NCBI GenBank assembly: GCA_015501075.1
Contig: JADNYJ010000002.1
Location: 992,001-1,056,000, forward strand
DNA from: Gymnopilus junonius
Taxonomy: Eukaryota > Basidiomycota > Agaricomycetes > Agaricales > Galerinaceae
Direction: 5' to 3'
Length of the DNA: 64,000 nucleotides
A program made the translations under genes and the position numbers. The notes under the pieces were generated by a model. The model was not told the DNA's origin. It saw only the letters and a program-made list of their open reading frames with translations, and made no database searches. Shown here piece by piece: positions 35,540-45,402 of the stretch; within the stretch, counting starts at the first letter, position 1; the number at the start of each line of letters is the position of its first letter.

Positions 35540-37870
35540 ATTTCTGTTGAACCAAAATGGCCAGTCCAGCCCAGCTGAGGCCCATATGTTCAAGGTAAGC
35601 TTGGTATCACTGTCTAAACACTTGAAGGAAACTGACTATGAGACACATAGGGTACTTAATAAAGTTGAAGTTTAATCTCGTACTATAAGTGTTTCTTTTT
35701 TTAGTTCTTTCATTTGCTGACGTTTTCTTTCTTAGATACACAATGATTCTCTTCAGTGAAGACTGGGGCCGTGAGCCCCCTCTTGCTCTGAGGGTTGTGG
35801 CCGGCGCTCGACGGGCGATCGGGAGGCCCTGATGGAGGGACCCGTGCTTTGCGGTGCAAACGAGCCTCAACGACTCGTTCTGTCTTCCTCCCGCGTCCAA
35901 CGCCATCCTCGTTCCAGCGTCCTACCTACGCACACGGCTCGTCAATTCCGCCATCGCCCTACTACCGTATTTCCTTGCGGCGCGGTGACCTTACCGTAAA
36001 CCCACAGCCCACCAGTCACCATCCGCCCCCAAACACCACCTGTCGAAGTCGTCGCGACATTTCGACGACTGCTGAGACCCCCCATTGCCCCGCCAGAGGG
36101 GAGTGGAGCGGGGGCTAGCGGCGGGGTGAGGTGACACCACGGGATGCTCGGATCTCCCGAATAGCGGGACGGAGAAAGCGAGGGCAGTCTGTATTTGGAG
36201 AATGTCGGGTTCGTGCTCGCAGGTGTGTTTTCGTTTCTCTTTTACTCTCAAACATTTGCTAACTCCTCTCCTTCGTAGACCTTCATCCGAGTGGGTCACC
36301 CAGAGATCCGTCGACTGCCGTCCATTCCACGGGAGTCGAGCACTTTGCGACCGTCCACGCCTCCACAACCCCAGCCTCAACCTCCTGTGCCGACCCAAAC
36401 CCGAACCCGCAGCCAGTTCCCACCTCAGCCCTTACCACAGCTCCTGGTGCAAGCTTAGGCCTCGTGCCTAAGTCGAAGCGAGACTCCGCCCAAACCTCTC
36501 GCAGCGTGTTGTCCCCCACCACGGCATGCATCGCCTGGACTCGCTAGTCAGCAACCCCAGGGACAGGCGACAGGTCGGCCACCCAGCCGCACCGCAAGCT
36601 CCCGCCGTCGAACCACCGCTTCAGCTTGCACAGGAGCAGCACCTTCGAGTCTGGCGACGGGACGTATGCGGGATTTGCAGGGCACTTGCTTGAACCCGAG
36701 CGTGCGCAGGCCCGCCTCTTCTGACTCCCGCGGCTAGATTTGACGAACACAAGCGCAAGTGGGAGTGGGCCGTTCTCCGCGGGTTTACCCAGCCAGAGCG
36801 GCGGCTCAGGTGTGGGCATCGGTCTGCAGATGAGCAGGACTCGGGCGTGACCATGAGCGACTCCTCGAGTGACCTGCGAAACAACATGGCCGCATGAACA
36901 TGCGCCCCTCCCCCCATCACCGTGCATCTCGTAAGTAAATTTCATTCATTTCTTGAGTTTTGTACGACTTACCGCGGTATAGATCCATTGTCAATTGAAC
37001 GCCGCTGCACTTTCGCCGTTTCGAGTTCGACTTGAAGACACCCGTCTCCCCTCAATCGACGTTGCACCCGCTTTCGCCATTTCGATTTTGAGAACGAGAT
37101 TTGAAGCTTTGATGATCGACATAACAGGTGCCCTCTGTCTTTATAGGTTGTCTTCGACACTGAAAAGGAAATCAGACGAGGTCAGTCAATCGATTCACAT
37201 CCAACGAGACCCTGCGCTTACTGGACTCCGTATCACGGGTGGTATTTGCAACGAACGGGGATTACTACATGTGCAGCTTACAGTGGCGGCAGCGGCAGAA
37301 GCATCCCGAATCTTGCAGGTACGTCGACCCATCCGCGATTGTTCTCGGCTTCGTTGACAAGTTCGAACACGCCGCTCTCGGCTGCGTATTCCCAGGTTTC
37401 TTTTGGTTTGGTTGCTACCACCACCACCACCACCTCCTCCTCCTCCGCCACTACGAGTGGAACCGCTTGGACTGTCACAACCACATCCGTAGCAGCGTCG
37501 ACAACAGCCGCAACAACCATAGCACATGCAGCTACCACGCACGCGCTGTACCAAACGCCGTATGGGTCGTCGTCGCAGGTGTATATCGGGTTGTTGTTGG
37601 ATTTGGAACGGGTTCTTTGTCAGGCTCGTGTGGAGCGCGTCGGGGTCTTCTGCTTCCGTTTCGCGCTCGCATTCAAGTGAGAATTCGAGAGAGAGGTTTT
37701 GCACTCGCACTCGAGGGAAGCGCCTTTGTCGAGATTCCAACAAGCCCGTCGCTGATGACGAGCTCTGGTGTGGCGTAGCATGGGCTTCCGTACCTCGTCT
37801 GCATCAGGCCGTCTGTTTTGTGCTGGAACGGCGTTTGAAGAGCCGCCATTTGTACGAGTGACTATGTGCT
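35540..37870 (+). other. GC-rich block with degenerate, intron-bearing gene fragments
   Basis: A possible small exon (MASPAQLRPICSR, 35556-35596) is followed by a GT-AG intron. From about 35740 base composition turns sharply GC-rich, unlike the rest of the element. A convincing intron lies at 36223-36278 (GTGTGTTTTC...CTTCGTAG). It joins MSGSCSQ to TFIRVGHPEIRRLPSIP and then a Pro/Gln-rich stretch. The same frame continues past one TAG into a Ser/Arg-rich stretch (GRPPSRTASSRRRTT). 37246-37680 encodes Thr/Ser repeats. I recognise no protein. It may be a decayed accessory gene or captured host DNA. Confidence 0.35.
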
Positions 37871-38387
37871 AGAACATTTCATTTCCTTGACTTCTTTGCT
37901 ATAGCAGTCTAGCCTACATAGTCATTACCTTCTGCCCTTGCCATACTCCTTAGCTTGTTGTAATTTTATCTCTTTGAGTTTACGGATCGAGGATATGTTT
38001 AGAATTATTTCAAATGAGGTTGTTACATAACATACATGTGTCAACAAACACGTCGCGTCGCCCATTCCCATGGATCTTTCTCCTGAGCCGCCTTTTTGTC
38101 CTTTCCACTTTTCTCCGGTTTTCTTTTATATTTGGGCACTTCCCTCTTGATTGCAATGCTGACCCTCTCAGATTAGGTTAATGACCTTTCACTAAAGTTA
38201 ATTTCGATGAAAGAAGAGCTGATTTACTTCAGAAGCCTGATCTGACCCGAATCTTATGGTAAGTGCGCTTGGGCCAATCCTCACCATCTCTCTTCTCTTC
38301 TCTTGTCTCTCCTTTTCTTTTGTCTCTCCTTCGTTTTTTCTCTGCCTCTTTGTGGTTTTTTTGTCTCCATAATTCTAATATTTTATC
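37871..38387. promoter_or_regulatory. 5' flank of the HECT gene
   Basis: About 520 bp, AT-rich, ending in a long pyrimidine tract (about 38285-38370; TCTCTTCTCTTCTCTTGTCT type), a common feature of fungal promoters just upstream of the start. No coding signal recognised. Confidence 0.45.
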
Positions 38388-41300
38388 ATGGATAGCCTCC
38401 TCTCATGCACCCGCTGCGAATGCCCTACCCTTTTTGGCATAGTAAGCACTTTTGACTCGTCCAGTTGGTATCATTGCTGACCCTTTTTTTAATCAGGTTG
38501 ATCAGATGTGTGCCTGCGAACACTCTGTTACAGAACACGGGGATGGCCAAGTTTATAGTTTACAGCCCCGATATTGCAGGACATCGGGCACTTCATTTCA
38601 GGCCAGTAATGGGCTAACGTTCGCAAAAGTATGTTACAAAAAATAAATCCCTCATGCTCCTCACTCATTCCTGCTAGAATCAGTCAGTGGCAGCAAGGCT
38701 GCCTTGTGTTCACTGTTCCCAGGTGTACTTTATGCATGCTTTGTCCCCAGATGCAGCACCTTTGAATTCATCTGCCGCACCATCATCCACAGTCCCTCCC
38801 TTTTCTGCTGCATCATCATCCACAGCTCATCCATCTTCAGCTCCTACTCCAGCATGGATGATGTCTGGTACATTCTCTGGCCGCAATGCCACTCTGGAGC
38901 ATGTAAGATCTGCTCAGGGTTCTGCATCTTCTTCAACGACGTCATCTTTTCAACAGTGGGCCCTGGACCCTTCATTCAACAGCACAGCCACCACAAATGA
39001 CCGCCGCACCAATGCTGCCCAACGCCATCAACCTGCTCCTCAAGGGCTCCCAGTACCTGCTCGGGGTGTGGCGCAGAATCCCTTACTTCCTCTTCCGACT
39101 ATCGCCCTTCCACGCATTACCGGCACACGTTCAGTAAGGAATCCTAGGTTGCCAGTCGGTGTCCAAGTATCATCTTCACGAAGCCAGAAATCCAAAATCT
39201 TTGACTACAAGTTTGCATGTATCATCCTCCCGATCGGTGTAAGTTCTATATTATCACAGAAAAAATGCATGATTTGATTGATATTGCAGGTAAATGGTTT
39301 TACATCCAAGAATGGGAGTTGTATCCAGTCCCAAAGTATTCGTGCTCCCAGCGAAGGCAAATCACGCCTATTTTATACCAAAGCAGAATATCTCCATCTG
39401 TCATTTATCTTTCGAGTACAAGCTTCCCAAGAAGACCTTGTTGTCAATACCCTCAATCAATGTCTGAAATCGCACATGGACCTTTATGAACTCAAGCAGC
39501 TTGTCGAGAAGAACCCACAGAGTCACCTCTTTAGTCCGACATCAACTTCATCCCTATCCCCTGACTTTCCTTGGCAAATTCTGTATGCAAAGCAGACACA
39601 GAGAACTGCGCGTCACACACCAAATCTCAATGTGTATCCTGCAGCAGATATGAAAAAGCTGTCATTCAAAAAACTCTGGGACTTAATGGTTAATCGCCAG
39701 GGAGATAGGCGAATTCCTGCAGTAACAATTGATGATGAACCTCATCAGCTTCTCCTTATTGGTAAGTGGTACATGTTGGCAGATGATCACTTCTAAACTT
39801 TCTTTTTCTTCAGTCCCAACGTATGGTATCATTGTTGGTCCTTTGAAAGGACATGAGGGAAAAGTTCATGAATGCCTTTCTGAGAGGCTGTGGTTTGGCT
39901 TCCGAGAAGTTGACATGAATGAAGGCATAGATGAAGAAGCTCCCACTTGTAACTCTGTGGGCTTATCTTGTGAGGAAAATGGCAAGCAAGTTAGCAGTGT
40001 ACGTCGTCTTTTCAGATTCTTCATAGATCTCAAGTAAGATCATTCCAGCCATCTCTAATGGATCATTCAATGGATGAAGAACTGTTTTCCTTTCATGATC
40101 AAGAACCTGCCACTAATGCTGTTGCTGGACCTTCGACGGTAGCTGTCCTTGACATCCCTCGAGCAGAGCCACCTGAAATTCCAATCGACCCTCAACTACT
40201 AGTACTCGAAAATCACCCTCTCTCTATCTCAGCCTCCTCTCAACTTATGGTGGATGAATCAGATCAACAGGAGGTTTTTGAAGTCTTCCGGGATGCTTTG
40301 GAGCAGAATTTGCAGGATGACAATAATGAAGCCTTGCTCACAATCACATCAACAACAACTGACAAGGCTGTGGATGCTCTTTATCCTTGTCTTCGGGCAC
40401 TGTATTTCACAGGACAGTGTGATCATCTTTCCCCCTCAGATGACACATACATCCTCAATCTCAATATCAAGGCACTAGATGGAATGAAAATGGTTGCCAA
40501 CATGTACGTTTTTTGACAGTATTTACATTCATGTTTTTTATTTCTTATTCATTGCAGTGGAGAGGGTGTTGGTTATGGACCAACACGGGCGACCTGGTCA
40601 GCTGTTATTGATCGGGTTGTGACCAATACCTCACAATGGATGGAGGCTGCTGATGGATACTATACGCCTGTCAACATGATGCCCTTTTCTGTAACTCCAG
40701 CAGATAAAAATGACTTCGAGTTTTATGGTTTTATATTTCGCCAATCTCTTATCTGGGGTCTTGATCCCTTTCCGATTTCTCCCTTTTTTATTGCACTTGT
40801 TCTTGCCAGTCTTAGCGCTGCCATGTCACCCGAGTTTATCAAGACTGTCTCACCCCTTTCTGCTCAACGACTGGCAACATGGCCACCACTCGAAATTACC
40901 AATGTAGAAAATGGTACCGTCTTCCTGGACTTGGACTACAGACGTGATCCAATGAAATTACTGACCTCATGCCTTGAGTTTTCCCAGGTGTGCTTTTCTT
41001 TTTTTGAACGACTTGTGCTTTTTTAAATTATGTCCATTAGATGGATCGCATAAAAGCAATGCTGCCTGCCCAGCGGCGCATGATGACACCTTTTATCCAA
41101 TATGCGCACCTTTTCCGAGTAATACTACAAAGTGAAAACAAGGAAAACACGTTGCTTGACCCTACACACCCTATATTGTCTGCATTCAAGAAAGGACTTC
41201 TTCAACCACATATTGAAACCTGCTTAGACCTTCAACAGGTAAGTGCTTTGGTTTCTATTCTTGATGTGGCTAATTTGTGTCTTTACTGCTCAGGTCCTTG

Positions 41301-41986
41301 CAGGCTGTGTTCGGCCAATTGACCTTATTGTATCTCTATATGCTGGGCGCCAGATTGCCAATCCTGAACAAGTCATCGAGCGTATTGAGGTCAAACCAGT
41401 CTCTAAGGAAGCTGTTGGTTATGATGATGACATACACCATCAAGGTATGGCAAAGCGCTTTACACGTTTGTTAATGGGATACATCAGAGGTCTTGGTCAC
41501 CCAAAAGGGTCCACAAAGCTTGGTATCTCAGCAGCTGCTATTGAATCCAACAAGGATGACAAGTTTCTGCGATCACAATTCTTCGTCCAAGCATTAACAG
41601 CATCATCGTATCTGCCAATTCATAATGGCAAAATAACTGTGAGTAAAAAAATTCATCCTGTTAGTTTACTATGTACTAAAAAATATTAGATAAACTTAAT
41701 GAGCCATTTGCCGCCTGCTGGGTCTGCATCGTCAGCAATTGCATCAAACAGTGTATGTTTCTGTACCATATATTTCATTGATTACTTTCTGAAACCTGTT
41801 CAGGGCTCAATTATCCACACTTGCTTTTGTAGCATGGACATCTTTATAACCAAGCATGTTGCTACCAATATGCTTGCTTATGAGGATGATGCAGTGCCCC
41901 CAGAAACTGTTGAGAGCTTTGAAGACTGGATTCATTCATTAGTATTTCCTACGACTGAAAAGAAGAATGACTTTAATGATGCATAG
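38388..41986 (+). CDS. HECT-domain E3 ubiquitin ligase encoded in a transposon
   Basis: HECT ligases accept ubiquitin on a cysteine before passing it to substrate. Eleven exons (38388-38441, 38497-38628, 38678-39238, 39290-39761, 39814-39998, 40049-40503, 40558-40987, 41041-41238, 41294-41638, 41690-41752, 41804-41986) join in phase to 1,025 residues. The N-terminus has a Cys/His cluster (CTRCECP...MCACEHSVTEH) suggesting zinc binding, followed by a Ser/Pro-rich linker to about residue 200. The C-terminal 400 residues follow the HECT fold: NIGEGVGYGPTRATW near 620, YGFIFRQSLIWGLDPFPIS in the N-lobe, a long helical segment, and the catalytic loop SIIHTCFCSMDIF with Cys972. A 53-residue tail follows. 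Many agaric genomes have such proteins; their target is unknown. Convergent with the integrase gene, 383 bp apart. Confidence 0.85.
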
Positions 41987-42369
41987 CTGAAATATTTTAT
42001 TCTGCTGTCCGTAGACTTCTGCTCCTGCTCTGATTGCATATGCTTCCCCTGCTTTTGTTATCACCAAAATTCAATTACTGCTGCAGCTTTATGTTATAAG
42101 TCCCATAAATAATTACCACTTGTTTATATATTCTCCAGCCCCAGCCAAATTTTGGTGAGGGGAACATTTAAGGGCAACACTCAACAAGCCACTGCCCCAC
42201 CACATCTGCCACTTTCATCACCTTATCCCTGACCTCATTTGGTCAATGTCATGAAGCCAATGCCACTATCAGGCAGAGCACATCCTCACCTGCCCTCGAC
42301 ATAGCAACACAATGCAATATACCAAATGTGATCCAAGACAAGCAAGAAATAGATAGATAGAGACTAATT
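41987..42369. other. Convergent 3' region between HECT and integrase genes
   Basis: 383 bp holding both transcription ends. No open frame of interest and no obvious terminator beyond AT-rich sequence. Confidence 0.5.
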
Positions 42370-44155
42370 CTAAACCTGTACAATTTCTGTTGCTAGAGCC
42401 AATGCATTAATCCAAGTCAATCTATTTGAATGCATGTCAAGGGATAGGATGGTGGGTATAGTTTGAAGTTGTGTATTAAATAAATGAAGCTGTTCAGCAT
42501 TAAAAGGGCAATGTGCATCTGGAACCTCAACATGAGAGAGGTGATCTGGATGGTTGACAGTGAAAGGATTCTCATTCTCAACTTCATTTCCTGGATTGAA
42601 GGCATCATGATGACGGTGGATTGCAGGTCGGTCCAACTCCTCCCAGTCAATTCCATATTCTGCAAGATTCCCATTTACAGCATCTTCATGATCCAAATGG
42701 ACACCGCGCACACCATTTGTGACTATTCCATGAACATACATCTGCTCAGGTGATTGGTGAGATTGACCACGGCGTGACATTGTATGGCTATTCCATGTAG
42801 CAGTCCATGCTGTTGCATCAGCATTGATCTTGTCAAGGAAAAGATGATGGAGGAGCCAGATATGGGCATCATTATCAACGTTGAGACCGTCATGGGCTTC
42901 TAGGACTTCAAAGAAAGTTTTCCATTTGCTTCCAAAACCCTTGGTCACGTCCACCCAAAGGCGCTCGATGCGTATATTATGTACACTCCTAAACATTACA
43001 CATTGTTTAAAAGCAGAAAGCCTAAGAGAGAAAAGAACTTACTTCCCCCAGATATATGAACCTATTCCTCGAATCTCTTCCATGAGGGCAGCAACAAGCA
43101 GATTCTCGGTTCCATGGTCACCACGTACACAGTTGGGAAACCCAAATACTTCAGCAATGTCTTCAAAAAGATCAAGGACAGTTGTTGCACGGTTGTTGTT
43201 GCTTGCCAGAATCCCAAGGAGGAACCGTGAAAAACCATCAATAAATGCATGAATGACAATTTTCCATCGAATGAGGCCTTGAATTTGGGACATGAAAATA
43301 AGTCCAAAATAAATAAGAGAAAGACTGACCATGTTGCCCATCATGGTGCCATAGAGCATTTGGACCAGGGACAGAATACACCCGGCGCTCAATACGGCGA
43401 TTACCAAATTCATTGGTTGGAGGACCGATTACCCTCAAATAGGATTCCTCAATTCGCCGGCGAGGGACTCGTTCACCCAAGGCCATGAGGTATCCATCAA
43501 TCATTCGTTTTCCAAAGGAAGGAAATTGCTCATATATTGAAATAAGAATAGCATCGAGTTCGTCATCTGTAGCCTGAGAGATATTGGCGCAACTTCCTCT
43601 TGAGTAAACTCGTTCAATTGAACCATCCTGCTGCTCCTGTTCCACATAAACTGGTGGACCTGGTTCAGAAAGGCCAAATTCCAACATCCGTCTGCGAATT
43701 GTTCGCACTCCACACTGGTACAAGGCTGCAATGTCTTTCATTGTGGTTCGACCACTGGCAAGCATAGCAAGGTCCTCCGGTTTAATATTGACAGGTGGCC
43801 GGCCTCGCTCGCTAGAATGAACAGTGTTGCCAAGTATGATGGGAGGAGCATCGGTATGATACCGTGTAGTGGTTATACCAGATTCCAGGGCGTGAACCAT
43901 GTCGTCAATGCTGGTTGTGATTATGTTGGCATCGGCCTGGGTCATGTTTGGAAAATGCTAGGAAAAGTGCTTCAGTGAGTTAAACATATAGACTGCTAGC
44001 AAAAGTACCTGCTGAACATTTGCCAAAAACTGCAAACAGGTCCGCTTTTGCTCGTTAAGTCTAGGTGCATTGCCTGCATGTGCCCGAAGTACTGAGGAAA
44101 CACTAGCACCTAGCTCTTGAAATGCGGTGAGAATGTTCTGTTGGACCAGGGCCAT
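42370..44155 (-). CDS. DDE integrase-core transposase
   Basis: Four exons (44009-44155, 43331-43967, 43043-43277, 42370-42988) join in phase to 545 residues. Residues 1-49 are a helical leader. A helix-turn-helix follows (TMKDIAALYQCGVRTIRRRM), then an RNase-H-like integrase core. Catalytic residues are Asp258 in WHHDGQHG, Asp315 in VRGDHGTEN and Glu348 in NIRIERLW, with 56 and 32 residues between them. The strand HAFIDGFSRF matches the retroviral-type integrase core. C-terminal text such as WLLHHLFLDKINADA and a YVHGI segment recur in proteins called integrase core domain-containing in mushroom genomes. No zinc-binding HHCC domain, protease or reverse transcriptase accompanies it, so this is a DNA-transposon enzyme. 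Every catalytic residue is present. Confidence 0.87.
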
Positions 44156-44211
44156 TTCTGTGTATGTCACTGAGTTAACTGATGAAACGAACTAGACTTG
44201 AATGTTGGCAC

Positions 44212-44640
44212 GCACAATGTTGACAAAATTGTAGGTGGGGAAGTAGCAACAAAGGGGTGGCATAGACCATGTTTCTGATTGATCGTAGCCGTCTAATAGC
44301 CGCGAGAATCTCTTCGTTGGTGTACCATGAGGCTTAGTCTGGTGATGTATGCAAAACTGCCTTGAAAATTACAATAGATTTGTGTCTGTAATTAAGATAC
44401 AGAGGAATAGAAGGCAGTATATGGTATGTATACTTACACTAGTATTGGGACAAGGAGGGCTTGAATACTCATCACTAGTATCAGCGCCCTGGGTCTCACA
44501 GCATAGGGAGTCCTGCAATGAAAAGAGGTCAGAGCTGGTCGTCAGAAAGAATGGAAAGTAAAACTCACAAAACACTGCCTCTCCCTGTACCCTCCTTCAA
44601 TGCCCTCATTACATATTAGGCATGGCTGACCCCTGGCAGA
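44212..44640 (-). other. Possible Cys-rich exons upstream of the integrase gene
   Basis: On the minus strand CLICNEGIEGGYRERQCF joins by a GT-AG intron (about 44521-44568) to DSLCCETQGADTSDEYSS. A second intron leads to TKPHGTPTKRFSRLLDGYD and a stop near 44196. The spacing of cysteines (CLIC, CCET) hints at metal binding. No in-frame ATG was found upstream. It could be a third small gene of the element or 5' exons of the integrase. Weak support. Confidence 0.3.
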
Positions 44641-44679
44641 TCTTTGGAGCAAGATCAGTCAAAGGACTGGCAGGACTTC

Positions 44680-44940
44680 ACACAAGAAGGAATTGACTTC
44701 ACAGAATCGAAGTTGTATCAGTGGAGTAAAAGTTGTATCTACCAAGTTGAAGTTGCATTGTGCAAGTTGAAGTTGTGTCGCCGGAGTTGAAGTTGTATTG
44801 TCCAAGTTGAAGCTGCGTCGTTGGAAGTTGCGTAGCCGAAATTGCGTAGCCAAAGCTGAAGTTGGATTGTCCAAGTTGAAATTAAGTCGCCGGAGTCAAA
44901 TTTGAAGTTGCGTGACCGAAGCTGAAGTTGCAAGTCAGGT
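44680..44940 (-). repeat. Right subterminal repeat array
   Basis: About ten imperfect units of roughly 20 bp around TTGAAGTTG (for example CCAAGTTGAAGTTG followed by CATTG or TGTCG). The core is the reverse complement of the left array's CAACTTCAA. Units here are longer and more diverged than on the left. Confidence 0.78.
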
Positions 44941-44999
44941 TGTCCGAGTCCAAGTTGAGTCGGTCGATGTTGCAGAGCGATGTTGTGAAGCGGCATTCG

Positions 45000-45024
45000 G
45001 AGTTTGGAAGCTGAAGTATTTTTG
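45000..45024 (-). repeat. Right terminal inverted repeat of the HECT/integrase element
   Basis: Read on the minus strand it begins CAAAAATACTTCAGCTTC and agrees with the left end at 21 of 25 positions. Between it and the start of repeat copy 2 (45044) lie 19 bp, TCCGCCCAAGGCACTGATA, found in neither the element nor the copy 1 flank. Confidence 0.75.
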
Positions 45025-45402
45025 TCCGCCCAAGGCACTGATACTTCCAATACGGAAGTCACTTCTGTTGCCAGTGTCGACAGAGACAGCTTGGAACTTG
45101 AGGCTTTTCTGAACACAGCATTTCAATCTCGTGCTTTCGAGAATATAGAACGTCGAGTATTGGGTACTAACCCTTCGGGTAGAATCATTGTCTGTGAGGG
45201 GATGTCAACAAGATAACGATGATGGACTTCGAAGTTCGTCATTTCCAAAGACGGCTAAAAATAACCGACACGTTAACTTGTTTTTATTAGGGACGTCACT
45301 GGGCGCTACTAGCAAATATTTTAGTTACTAAACTACCTCTAGCACAGTGACAATTGGTCTATAAATCAAAAGTAAGATAAGTAAGGTATAGCAAGACAGA
45401 CA

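Larger units (their letters stand above)
35097..45024. mobile_element. 9.9 kb DNA transposon carrying HECT ligase and DDE integrase genes
   Basis: The boundaries are set by imperfect inverted ends. 35097-35121 and the reverse complement of 45000-45024 match at 21 of 25 positions, with shared core CAAAAATAYTTCARCTTC. Inside both ends are opposed arrays of short CAACTTCAA-like repeats. The body holds a plus-strand HECT gene (38388-41986), a minus-strand integrase gene (42370-44155) that converges on it, a GC-rich block (about 35740-37870) and some unassigned exons. There is no reverse transcriptase and no LTR. Both main genes keep their catalytic residues, so the copy may be autonomous. No target duplication is visible: left flank ends CAGCGCTT, right flank starts TCCGCCC. 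Confidence 0.85.

Noticed and set aside
37246..37680. Thr/Ser-rich open frame as a cell-wall or mucin-like protein
   Set aside because: The frame starts without ATG, the repeats are simple ACC/TCC runs readable in several frames, and there is no signal peptide.
35086..45043. Extended inverted repeat outside the transposon ends (TATCAGCGCTT left, TATCAGTGCCTT on the right's other strand)
   Set aside because: The left half is TTI1 coding sequence also present at copy 2 with no transposon nearby, so the match is probably chance.
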